From positions 1 through 64,000 of the forward strand of contig QRDG01001350.1 in assembly GCA_012064385.1 (NCBI GenBank): a DNA stretch of 64,000 bases, read 5' to 3'. A model generated the notes under the pieces. The model was not told the DNA's origin. It searched no databases and saw only the letters and a list, made by a program, of their open reading frames with translations. Shown here in pieces: positions 23,404-33,300 of this stretch (position 1 is the first letter of the stretch; every line of letters begins with the position of its first letter). The stretch is from Puccinellia tenuiflora. Taxonomy: Eukaryota; Streptophyta; Magnoliopsida; Poales; Poaceae. The position numbers and the translations under genes were made by a program.

Positions 23404-23980
23404 TGAAAGAGCATGGTTGCCCCATATGTTGTTTTGTTAATTAATAACAATCTCTATAGACTAATGTGTGCTTTGAGTTATATTTGCAGTATTGGCCCGT
23501 ATGGAATGCCTGAACTCCATATGTTGGAGTTGAGGCTAAAAGAAGAAGATTATATGTTGATCAAGGCTAAGTGAAAGTTGATCAACATACAAGATAAGGT
23601 GTTGGTCCGTATGGAATGCTTGAACTCCATATGTTGGAGTCGAAGCTAAAAGAAGAAGATTATATGTTGATCAAGGCTAAGTCCAAGTTGATCAACATAT
23701 AAGATAAGGTGTTGGTCCGTATGGAATGCTTGAACTCCATATGTTGGAGTCGAAGCTAAAAGAAGAAGATTATATGTTGATCAAGGCTAAGTGCAAGTTG
23801 ATCAACATAAAAGATAAGGCGTTGGTCCGTATGGAATGCTTGAACTCCATATGTTGGAGTCGAAGCTAAAAGAAGAAGATTATATGTTGATCAAGGCTAA
23901 GTGCAAGTTGATCAACATACAAGATAAGGGCAAGTGAAGATATGCGAAAGAGTGTCTCTCCCATATTGGTGTATGGGGGA
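23404..23980 (+). repeat. 5' LTR, first part
   Basis: 577 bp, matching the start of the 3' LTR at 43506. It includes four 110-bp tandem units (23489-23927). It is interrupted by the CACTA insertion after GGA at 23978-23980. Confidence 0.92.
23489..23927 (+). repeat. Four 110-bp tandem repeats with internal hairpins (5' LTR)
   Basis: Same unit as in the 3' LTR, one copy fewer, starting at 23489, 23599, 23709 and 23819. Confidence 0.92.
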
Positions 23981-24014
23981 CACTACTAGGGGAAAGGCTA
24001 TAGGAGACATCCTT

Positions 24015-24362
24015 ATAGGAGGCGCATATGTCAATATGCGCCTCTGCTAAATTACCCGAGGCGCACTGTTTGGCCATTCGCCTCCAACTATCAAATAGCT
24101 GAGGCGCATACTGGGGCCATGCGCCTCCCCTATTCCATGTACGGATGAATCTGGCGGCCCCAGGTTATGCGAGGCGCATTTCCGCAATATGCGCCTCTAA
24201 TATCCGAGGCGCATATGATTGAAATGCGCCTCCCATAACCCTAGTGGGCCCGGGTGGGGGCGGGTGGTGGTCGGTGGTATCTTATCCGAGGCGCATACTG
24301 AATATGCGCCTCCAGTATCTCACATATCCGAGGCGCATATTGGTAGTATGCGCCTCGGATAA
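24015..24362. repeat. 5' subterminal hairpin repeats of the CACTA
   Basis: About seven inverted units of the form GAGGCGCAT-spacer-ATGCGCCTC (for example near 24021, 24100, 24172, 24206, 24288, 24331), each able to fold on itself. In En/Spm such repeats are the binding sites of TNPA; that role is inferred here. Confidence 0.9.
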
Positions 24363-24562
24363 GTCGCGCCACCTTTTTGCTACCTTTTGGCACATGGAGC
24401 CACCTACCACCCACTCACTTGTCTCACTTATTCCTTCTCCACCAAACAGATCTGGTCGACCCCCTCCTCCTCCCCACCTCATTTCCCCCATTGATTCACC
24501 ATAGAAGCTTGCTCAACCTCCATTGGTTGACACTCATATGTAAGTGAAGTCTCTTGCTCCTC

Positions 24563-24888
24563 TAGATCTACAACATATGTGCCTTTGTTTTCTCGTCCGG
24601 ATCTCTTGTGCAAGTCGTCGTTGGAGGAAGCGTGAAGGCGTTGCTTGCATGTATGCGTGTTGTCGGCCAAACCGACTATATGATTGTGTTGTGGTGCTTC
24701 TTCTTGTGCAGGGATTTCATTTGAGATGCCAATGTTTCGCCGGAAAGTCAATTCATTTCTTTTCCGGCGAATTTCTGGCACTCGCGGATGTCCTCTTTTT
24801 AGGGGAGGTCATGCCGAATTTTTCCGGCGATCCACGTCCATATATGCTCTAATTACCCTCTTGCTCTTCGTACCGTGTGCAGGCGACC
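24563..24888 (+). promoter_or_regulatory. Leader of the transposase gene with short upstream ORF
   Basis: Contains possible splice acceptors TTGTGCAG (to 24709) and GTGTGCAG (to 24882) and an upstream ATG at 24726 (in frame with one at 24732) encoding a peptide that starts MPMFRRKVNSFLFRRISGT. If unspliced, this uORF ends at 24926 and overlaps the main start. A homologous leader precedes the second gene (30150-30345), with a peptide starting MFHRDVDSFLSRRISGT. Confidence 0.55.
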
Positions 24889-27800
24889 ATGGTCCGACCA
24901 CTGATCAGCAAAGAGCTTGTGGATAGGTGGATGAGATGCGCGAGGGCCGACATGGCACGCGCAAACAAGACGGAGATAAGATGTCCGTGTCGCGATTGCA
25001 AGCTAAAGTATCTGATACAGCACAATTCCGGAATGCTGGAGTCGCACCTCCTCCGACGTAATTTCATGGATGGCTACACTCGGTGGATACGTGATGACGA
25101 AGATGATGATGAGGATGTCAATCATGGTGGTGATCAAGATGCCGGTCATGATCATGAAGATCAAGATGCCGGTCATGATCATGAAGATCAAGATGCCGGC
25201 GGTGGGGCAGGTGATGATGATCATGAAGATGATCAGGGTGGAGCCGGGCATGGACACGAAGATGATGAAGGTGGTGATTCGAGCTGGCTGCAAGACCCTC
25301 ATTATCAAGATCTGCTTCTCAAGGAGACGAGTAACGCCAGAGCCGCTGCTAGAGAGAGAGCTAAGCTGGAGCAAATGAGAAAAGACGCGGTCGCTCCATT
25401 GTTTGAAGGATGCAACGACGGGCATACCCGTCTGAAGGTAACGCTCATGGCTCTAGAGATTAAGGCGAAACACAAAATGACCGACGAATGCTTCGACGAA
25501 AACATTGAATTCGTGCATGATCTTCTTCCCAAGAAGGGTAACACATGTCCGACTAGTATCGCTGAGGCCAAGAAAATCGCGTGCCCTCTCAATCTACCGG
25601 TCGAGAAATACCACGTCTGCATAAATGATTGCATCATCTACCGGGGCGAGGATGCGGAGAAGACCACGTGTCCGGTGTGCAAGACATCTCGATACAAGAG
25701 AGGGACCAAGAAAGCTCCTAGAAAGGTGGTGTGGTACTTTCCACTAACTTCCCGCCTGCAGCGGTATTTCGCGGACCCTAAGGAAGCACGGCTCATGCGC
25801 TGGCACGCGGAAAGAAAGAGGCCGGAAGACGATGATCCGGATAAGGAGGAGATGCTGAGGCACCCTTCGGATGCTTGCCAGTGGAAGGCGTTGGACCTCC
25901 AATATCACAAGCATTTCGGTAAAGAGTCAAGGAACCTAAGGCTGGGCGTGAGCACCGACGGACTCAATCCGTTCGGAAGCCAGAGCAGCACACACAGCAC
26001 CTGGCCCGTGTTTGTATGGATCTACAACCTCCCACCCTGGCTGTGCATGAAGAAGAAGTACGTAACCATGAGTATGTTGATTCAAGGGCCAAAACAACCC
26101 GGTACAGACATCAATCTGTATCTCACGCTGTTGAAAGAGGAGTTGTCCACATTATGGGAAGAAGGAGCCCGTACGTGGGACGCCTCGAGACAGGACTACT
26201 TCAACATGAAATCGGCGGTGATCACGACGGTGCAAGACTATCCCGGTTACGGATACTTCTCGGGGCAGGTGGTCCAAGGATTCTATGGGAGCGTTAGGTG
26301 CAAGGACAATACATCGTACACCCAGCTGCAGAAAGATCTCGGGTCCGGGAAAACCGTGCACCTTTCGGCTCGGAGGTGGCTTCCCATGGATCACCCATGG
26401 AGAACGCTATCACATCTGTTCGATGGGAAGGTCGAGCCCCGAGGAAAACCGGACCAGAAGAGCGGCGCGGTAATCACCGAGCTGCTGAATAACTGGAAGG
26501 AGTGCCCTGCACCGGGAAAGACCCAGAAGAAGCCAGAGCCGCTGTTGAAGGTATGGAAGGCGAGGTCTGTCTTCTGGGACTTGCCATACTGGAAGATTCT
26601 CCGCGTGCCTCATAGCCTCGATATCATGCATATCACGAAGAACGTGGGCAAGAGTCTGCTTGCCACTATCCTTAACACCGACAAGACCAAAGATGGGCCG
26701 AAGGCAAGGAACGACTTGAAGCATATGGGCATCAGGGTTGAACTTCAACCACCACATAGCGATGACGAGGAGGAGGAGGAGACGGAAACGCAAAATAGCC
26801 ATCGTCGCCGCAAGGGCAAGAAGGGCGAGGTCAAGCTAAAGGTCGCGTGCTTCACTCTGAGTAAGAAGGAGGCCATACAGTTTATGAAGTGCCTCCTCGG
26901 AGTCAAATTTCCGAACACCTTCGCGGGGAAGATAAGCAGATGGCTAGACGAGGCGAAGCAGCGCTTCAGCGGGATGAAGTCTCACGACGTCGCTGTGCTG
27001 ATTACGCAGGTACTCCCGGTCGCGATCCGAGGTATAATGGACAAGCACGTCCGTGAAACTCTATTTGGCCTCTGCAACTTTTTCGACGTCATCTCTCGGA
27101 AGTCGATAGGCATTAGGCAGCTCACGAGGCTACAGGAGGAGATCATGGTGATAGTATGCGAGCTCGAGATGTACTTCCCCCCCACATTCTTCGACGTCAT
27201 GGTTCATCTGCTTCTCCATGTCGTGGAGGATATCGTCCAGCTCGGTCCTCCGTTTCTGCGAAGCATGATGCCGTTCGAAAGGCTGAACGGACACATCAAG
27301 GGATACGTTAAAAACAGGTCCCGTCCAGATGGAAGCATAGCAAACGGCTTCCTGGCCGAAGAGTGCATCTCTTTCTGCTCGAACTTTCTACAGTCCAAGA
27401 CCCCTGTTGGTCTGCCAACCAACAAGCACTTTGGGAGGCTCGCTGGATTGGGTCACCACGAGGGTCGGCACCCAATGCATGTCGACTTCGAGGGCCGAAC
27501 AAAGGACTTTGAAAGAGCAAAACTCGTCGCGCTGCAGCACCTGGAGGTGGTCGATCCATACATAAATGAGCACAAAGAGTTTATCAAGAAGATTTACGCC
27601 GACCGGGGGCGCCAGGTCCCGACGGAGGCCGTTGTTATGAAGGAGCACAACTCCGGTTTCACGAGGTGGTTCAGGAATAGGGTCTTTGCTAATCCGCCGC
27701 ATGGCGAGTACTCGGAGGAAGATAAACTCATATTCGCCTTGGCACAGGGCGCCGCGCACAACCTGATGACCTATCAGGCATACGATATCAACGGATACAC

Positions 27801-28368
27801 GTTCTACACCGAGGACAAGGACAATAACTGCGATTACCAAAACTCAGGGGTAACGGGGATATTCTACACCGGAGACGTCCCGGAAAGATACTACGGAAGG
27901 ATCGAGGAGATTTGGGAGCTCGACTACGTTACGGAAAAGGTGCCAATGTTCCGTGTCAGGTGGGCCAAGAGCGTCGAGAAAGAAGGCCGGTATTTCACCA
28001 CCATGGTTATACCGCCAAAGTCAAAGACCACCGGCGCGAACGCACCCGCGAGAAATGAGCCTTGGGTTATGGCTAGCCAAGTCGACCAATGCTGGTTCAT
28101 CACAGACCCGTCAAAGCCTAGCCGGGTGGTCGTCAGGAGAGGCAAAAGAAACATCATCGGAATGGATGGAGTCGCCAACAAGCAAGACTTTGACCAGAAC
28201 GGCGACCCAAAGATGGAAGACGGATACGGCAACCAAACACCGTACACCACAACCGCACCTAAGAAAGGAGTGCTCCCGTACAAGAGAAGTAGCGAAGACG
28301 TCCCGGACCTAACCTATGCAACCGCGACAAAGAGGGGCAAGAAGAAGATGGCCATCAAGAAACGCTAA
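24889..28368 (+). CDS. tnpD: CACTA transposase, TNPD type
   Basis: An uninterrupted 1159-codon frame from ATG 24889, which lies seven bases after a splice acceptor; the frame is open four codons upstream but without an ATG. Residues about 5-70 match the transposase-associated domain (CPCRDCKLK, HLLRRNFMDGYTRW). Residues 70-135 are an Asp/His/Glu/Gly-rich tract with near-perfect 27-bp DNA repeats. Transposase_21 spans about 195-520 with CINDCIIYRG, CPVC, STDGLNPFGSQ and TVQDYPGYG. DUF4218 (about 700-860, HVVEDIVQLGPPF...ERLNGHIKGYVKNRSRPDGSI) and DUF4216 (about 1000-1110, YYGRIEEIWELDY) follow, and the C-terminus is Lys/Arg-rich. The enzyme would bind and cut element ends in the nucleus. No stop or shift was seen, so the product may be functional. 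Confidence 0.95.
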   Translation: MVRPLISKELVDRWMRCARADMARANKTEIRCPCRDCKLKYLIQHNSGMLESHLLRRNFMDGYTRWIRDDEDDDEDVNHGGDQDAGHDHEDQDAGHDHEDQDAGGGAGDDDHEDDQGGAGHGHEDDEGGDSSWLQDPHYQDLLLKETSNARAAARERAKLEQMRKDAVAPLFEGCNDGHTRLKVTLMALEIKAKHKMTDECFDENIEFVHDLLPKKGNTCPTSIAEAKKIACPLNLPVEKYHVCINDCIIYRGEDAEKTTCPVCKTSRYKRGTKKAPRKVVWYFPLTSRLQRYFADPKEARLMRWHAERKRPEDDDPDKEEMLRHPSDACQWKALDLQYHKHFGKESRNLRLGVSTDGLNPFGSQSSTHSTWPVFVWIYNLPPWLCMKKKYVTMSMLIQGPKQPGTDINLYLTLLKEELSTLWEEGARTWDASRQDYFNMKSAVITTVQDYPGYGYFSGQVVQGFYGSVRCKDNTSYTQLQKDLGSGKTVHLSARRWLPMDHPWRTLSHLFDGKVEPRGKPDQKSGAVITELLNNWKECPAPGKTQKKPEPLLKVWKARSVFWDLPYWKILRVPHSLDIMHITKNVGKSLLATILNTDKTKDGPKARNDLKHMGIRVELQPPHSDDEEEEETETQNSHRRRKGKKGEVKLKVACFTLSKKEAIQFMKCLLGVKFPNTFAGKISRWLDEAKQRFSGMKSHDVAVLITQVLPVAIRGIMDKHVRETLFGLCNFFDVISRKSIGIRQLTRLQEEIMVIVCELEMYFPPTFFDVMVHLLLHVVEDIVQLGPPFLRSMMPFERLNGHIKGYVKNRSRPDGSIANGFLAEECISFCSNFLQSKTPVGLPTNKHFGRLAGLGHHEGRHPMHVDFEGRTKDFERAKLVALQHLEVVDPYINEHKEFIKKIYADRGRQVPTEAVVMKEHNSGFTRWFRNRVFANPPHGEYSEEDKLIFALAQGAAHNLMTYQAYDINGYTFYTEDKDNNCDYQNSGVTGIFYTGDVPERYYGRIEEIWELDYVTEKVPMFRVRWAKSVEKEGRYFTTMVIPPKSKTTGANAPARNEPWVMASQVDQCWFITDPSKPSRVVVRRGKRNIIGMDGVANKQDFDQNGDPKMEDGYGNQTPYTTTAPKKGVLPYKRSSEDVPDLTYATATKRGKKKMAIKKR

Positions 28369-28690
28369 CGCGCTAGTTCCGACCATATTGTCAAGATCGA
28401 ACCATTCATAAGTGTCACTTTTTGTATGTTATAATATTGCATTGAATATTATGTATCGAGATACACATTCATAATTGTCACTTGCATTGTATTGTTTTGA
28501 CAATATTTGAATATTTAAAATATATTTAATATATTTTATAGTCTATATTTGTTTAGACAAAGTTTTTACATTGTATTGTTTTGACAATATTTGAATATTT
28601 AAAATATATTCAGTATATTTTATAGTCTATATTTGTTTGGACAAAGTTTTTACACTAAATCTGGCCTTTACAAAAAAGAATAAAAAAATT
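28369..28690. repeat. AT-rich 3' flank of the transposase gene with 84-bp tandem duplication
   Basis: Two copies of an 84-bp unit starting CATTGTATTG at 28485 and 28569, each with TTGACAATATTTGAATATTT. It probably contains the 3' UTR of the transposase transcript; no clear terminator motif can be assigned. Confidence 0.75.
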
Positions 28691-28765
28691 GGGCCTACCA
28701 GGAGTCGAACCTGGGTGGCTAGGGGTACAGCATAGAACGCTAACCAGTGAGCTAGTGAGTGTTTA
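28691..28765 (-). pseudogene. tRNA-like sequence with A and B boxes
   Basis: The minus strand has a tRNA-type T arm CCAGG-TTCGACT-CCTGG followed by TAGGCCC, and upstream an A-box-like TAGCTCACTGGTTAGCG at a normal distance. The 5' acceptor strand does not pair with the 3' side and the anticodon stem is poor. So I call it a degenerate tRNA-derived sequence rather than a working tRNA. Confidence 0.55.
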
Positions 28766-28812
28766 GTGACAAGATCTGAACCGCGTGCTATTTGAGTAGT
28801 AGCCACAACTAT

Positions 28813-28924
28813 GCGAGGCGCATTTAGTCAGTATGCGCCTCGGGTAATATTAAGCGAGGCGCATTTAGCCAATATGCGCCTCGGGTAATATTAAGCGAGG
28901 CGCATTTTGCAATATGCGCCTCGG
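28813..28924. repeat. Internal cluster of CACTA subterminal hairpin repeats
   Basis: Three GAGGCGCAT...ATGCGCCTC units, of the same type as at the two ends, lie in the middle of the element just upstream of the second gene's leader. In this position they look like an operator or promoter module rather than a transposition end, since no CACTA terminus is next to them. Confidence 0.85.
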
Positions 28925-30363
28925 CTATTCGTTGTACTATTCCCCTTCCTTCTTTTTCCTCGATCCATCTCACACTCTCTCACTCACTGCTCTCCCGATC
29001 CGCCCTCGCCAAGGTCCTCGCCGCCGCCCGCCTGTCCGTGGAGCCGCTGCTCGCCTGTCCGTGGAGCCGCCGCCCGCCCGTGGAGAAGGAGCCGCCGCCG
29101 CCCGCGGAGAAGGAGCCGTCGCCGCCCGCCCGTCCGTGGAGCCGCCGCCCGCCCGTGGAGAAGGAGCCGCCGCCGCCCGCGGAGAAGGAGCCGTCGCCGC
29201 CCTCGCCAAGGTCCTCGCCGCCCTCGCCCGCGGAGAAGGAGCCGTCGCCGTCGCCGCCGCAGGAGGTACTCTCCCTCCCACCTCTGTCTCAGGTTCCTCC
29301 TCCCCTACCCTCCCCGCCACGCCATTCTCCGTCTCCGCGGAGATCATGTGTACATATGATTACATAATTGTGTAAGCAGATCATGTGTACATAATTATGT
29401 AAGATGCCATCAATATTTCTATTTTTTGTCAATTGATTCAAGTAACAAATTATTCTAGGACCAACCAACACATTCTGAAAACTGGTAAAGAAACAGTAAG
29501 GAAACAATATTAGTTGTTTTGGTAGTTTTTAGCAAAATCTGTTGTGCATATGAATGTAGCCCATCTATTAGTGCATAAGGAACAAATAAACATCAGGAAG
29601 ATAGAAAAGAGTATTGGTCCATGGTGGACCAAAACTAATTGATTCATAATATTTTTTTAAATTTTACTAAAATTAAAGAGATAACTTATTCATCCACAAT
29701 AAACAGAGAGTGGTTCTTTCGTTGAAATAACTACATCAGTTTTCACACAATGCTAGATCAATATTCTCTAATATCGATATAACAAATTATGACTCATGAA
29801 TGAAATAATATGTATCTTGATTGAATTGTAAGTTTATGGTAATATGTATCTTCTCTTGACTGAATTGTATGTTTATAGTAATCTGCCAATTGTACTGCCA
29901 CATGAATGAAATAAGCGGCTGCCGACTACGAGCATGTTTATATGTACCTGTTCTTGTTGATCATGTTCATCTTGTTATTCAGGTCGCCTCCTAGTCAAGC
30001 ACACACTTGACCCAAAATGCTTTTTGTTGTTTGGCTTATGAACATCAGTGTTGGTTATAAGCTGAGAATTGTTGCGGTAGATGCTTAAATCATTGGGAAG
30101 AGAAAGTGTTCTGAAGTGGTTACCATCAATTGGCTGGCTGTGTATGTTGTCCAGCCAGCAGTTGCTGGCTGTGTTTGTGCCTTTTTAGGCCATTTTGTGC
30201 AGGTTTTTTCTTTTTGAGTTGCCAATGTTTCACCGGGATGTTGATTCATTTCTGTCCCGGCGAATTTCTGGCACTCCTAGGCATAGAAATACAGGGGAGG
30301 TGCTGCCAAATTTTTCCTAGGAATTTTTGTGCTAATTAGTTCCATTTAATTGTGTGTTTAGAT
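28925..30363 (+). promoter_or_regulatory. Promoter/leader region of the TNPA-like gene
   Basis: Starts after the hairpin cluster. A GC-rich stretch (about 28995-29265) has a 75-bp direct repeat (TCCGTGGAGCCGCC at 29058 and 29133). A possible donor GAG|GTACTC lies at 29266 and acceptors TTATTCAG (to 29982) and TTTGTGCAG (to 30202), so one or two leader introns are likely. The last exon has a 31-residue uORF (ATG 30225 to TAG 30320) homologous to that of the transposase gene. Proline-rich open frames in the GC-rich part have no ATG of their own and are not called. Confidence 0.55.
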
Positions 30364-33300
30364 ATGTCGGGGGAGCCGGGCCCTTCTAGCAGCAAGAAGC
30401 CATTTTGGGAGCAGCTGGCGGAACTGGAATCCCAAGAGGACCCGGAATTCATTCCGCCGGACGACGAGATGGAGGACGACGAGGATACCTCGTCTTCCGA
30501 TGGTATTGAGGAGACCGGGAACGACGATGGCGACGCCACTAACACGGATGGCGGCGGTGAAGCTACTACGGATGGTGGTAGCCAACCGAAACCGAAGAAG
30601 GCCCGGAAGAATCGGACCCCCATCGTGGTCGACACCACCAAAAGGTCCATCTTCACAAGAGTGAACGCTATAGGGGCGCCTCAGGAGCCGGAGGAGTTTG
30701 TCACGGGTTACGTAAACCAACTCGCTGCAATCCTCCGGAACACCGTCACCATCAACACGGAGAACCTGAAGGGCGAAGAGAACAGGGGTTTCCTGATTCA
30801 GCTCTTCCGGAAGCTGCACCAAAGATACGCGTTCCCGTGTGATGAAAATGGGGCAGAGCAGTACAACAATGACAAACTCAAAGGGAATCCGGTGAACAAG
30901 TACGCCATTAGGAAGTTCACGAAGGCCTTGTCGAATTGGAAGGCCCGGGTGAAGAAGCTGATTGTCGAGGACAAGCTAAGTTACTCGGAGCTCATCAAGA
31001 AGGAGCCTCTGGTCAAGGAAGAAGACTACAATCAGTTCAAGGCCAGATGTAACTCCGCCGTGGGCAAGGCCAAACGTTTGAGGGGCAAGGAGTTGAGAGC
31101 CCTGAACATTGGTACCCACCATCTCGGCTCCGGCGGTTATAGAGCCGCGAAGCCCAAATGGGACAAGGAGGACGCCGCTGCTCGTGAAAGGGGGGAGACA
31201 CCTCCCTTTGACGACATAAAGGAGGAGCAGGCAAAGAACTTTGTAAGGGCCCGGTTAAAAAAGCCGAGAGGGTCCGCTGAGTATTCCTCGGAGCCCGCCG
31301 GTCCCTTCTCTTCAAAGGTGAAAGACTTCATGAGTAACTATGTAAGTTTGCATGCAAGTCGATTAATTGATTGCGTTCACGATTAATCAATGAAGTCTAG
31401 TTTTCTGATCAAATGCTTCGTGTTCCTTGTGCGTAGGAAGCGGAGTGTAGGACCTCCTCATCCCAGGGCGGGTCAACGCCCGTCGCCAAGTGGGACAACA
31501 CTTTTAACAGGGCGCTGAACAAGACCAAGAATGTCGATCCCCTGGCGGCCCCGTCGTCGGCTGGTCGAGTGGTGGGCTATGGCGGCCTTACATGGTCCGA
31601 GTACTATGGCCAAGAGCGGAAGGGATCCAAGGCCGATGTGAAAAACCTAAGGGAACGGGTGGACGCCATTCCCTCTATAGTCCAACAAGCCGTGAACCAG
31701 GCTGTGTCGGTTGCCGAGACAAAGTTCCAAGAACGAGTCTCACAAGTCCAGACACAAGTCCAGTCACAAGTGAACGAGAAGCTCAACACCATCCTTCCCG
31801 TCTACATGGAGAAGTACATCAAGTGGGAGAAGGGTGGTAGATGGGGGCCGCCACCGGTTGCCAACGTCGACAGTGCCCAATCGGAAAACGTGGCGCGGCC
31901 GGAGGCGCTTCTTACTCCTCCAGCTCCGGAGCTTAACTTGCCGGCCCGCACCGCCGTGGCAACAGGCAGCCACTCAGCCGCCACTTGCGCTCCCAACAAG
32001 CCTGTCGTCGGCGGCGCCTCGACATTGGCCGAGTTCGACGCCCTCAAGGTAACTAATTAATTAGCTGGGAGAGTCTCAACCACATGACCGACTAATGACT
32101 TGATATCCGTTTTACTGACGCCCCGCCTACATGTCTTTCGCAGGAAGACACTCCTTGCACCCTAATGCACTGGGTGGGCGGCCAGTTGAAGGATGTTGCC
32201 AAGGGTAGTATCGTTCAGCCGGAGAGCCGCGCATGGCACAATGGCACAATGGACCCCGGCAATATGAGGGTCAAATACACTATGGTGCTTCCGGGCTACG
32301 AGTAAGTGGAGCCTCCCTCTCAACCGGCTGGATGGGACGATGATGACCCGCCGGCGGTCCTCAGTACCGCCTTCGGCTACGTGTTCCAATGGCCGAAGAG
32401 CCAGATCCGTTTGGGGACGGAGGACCAGCACAACATCACCCCAGAGGCAACACGTCCACCACATGATGAGGCAGCACATCAAGCACAACCTGATGAAGAC
32501 TTTGAGATGGCGGACTTGGACAACATGGCACAGGATCCCGACGATGGAGACAATGACCCGTACTTCGGCGACCAGTTCATTAACACAAGGTTTTCAGATT
32601 ATTATGAGCCGGCACTATCAGGCATGCATGATCAAGTTGCCGAGACCCAACCAGCACCGGCGAAACCCCCTTGCCAGGTGCGTCTCTTCCGAAATAGTCA
32701 GGAGACGCCGCCACCCGCCCCCTTCACCGAGCCTCCGAGGCCAGCAGTTCCTATGAGCACCCTCAAGAAGGCAGTCGGTGAGGTGAACGCGGCCGCCGTG
32801 CCCAACGCCGTGAAGGGCAAGAAGCAAGGTGGTCGCAGAAGGAAGGCTAAGGGTGACCGGGGCCAGGAACAAATTCCTGTTTACCGGGCTAAGGACGGCC
32901 CTATGGGAGAAGCTTCCAGGAGTAAGCATCACGTGGCTGGTACGCCGATGATGCCTCCATCGATGCTCGACGTCGCAGGTCCGCATATGCGCAATCTTCA
33001 TCATAGCTGTCTACATGTCGAGGAGCGCCGCCTTCGAGAGAACGATCATTCGTACATGGTTTACAGGGCTAAGGTGCCTTCTGATGTGCCGTGCCTCGTC
33101 AGTGTACCCCCCGGGGATATCTTCTACTTGCGGCATACCGACATCTTCGACATGTTGAACGGGTTCCGGCTGCATGATACCCTGGTCCGGCTGTTCTCCC
33201 TGAATATGGCCATGCAGATCATACGAGACAACATCCCCGGCATCCAGATAGTGGACCCCTTCTTCATGCGTGACGCCTTCCTGAGATCTGAGGACAACAT

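Noticed and set aside
28691..28765. A functional tRNA gene
   Set aside because: The acceptor stem does not pair and the anticodon stem is poor; called tRNA-like only.
28907..29375. Pro/Arg-rich open frames before the TNPA-like gene
   Set aside because: Produced by a 75-bp GC-rich repeat, several frames open at once; more likely a 5' leader.
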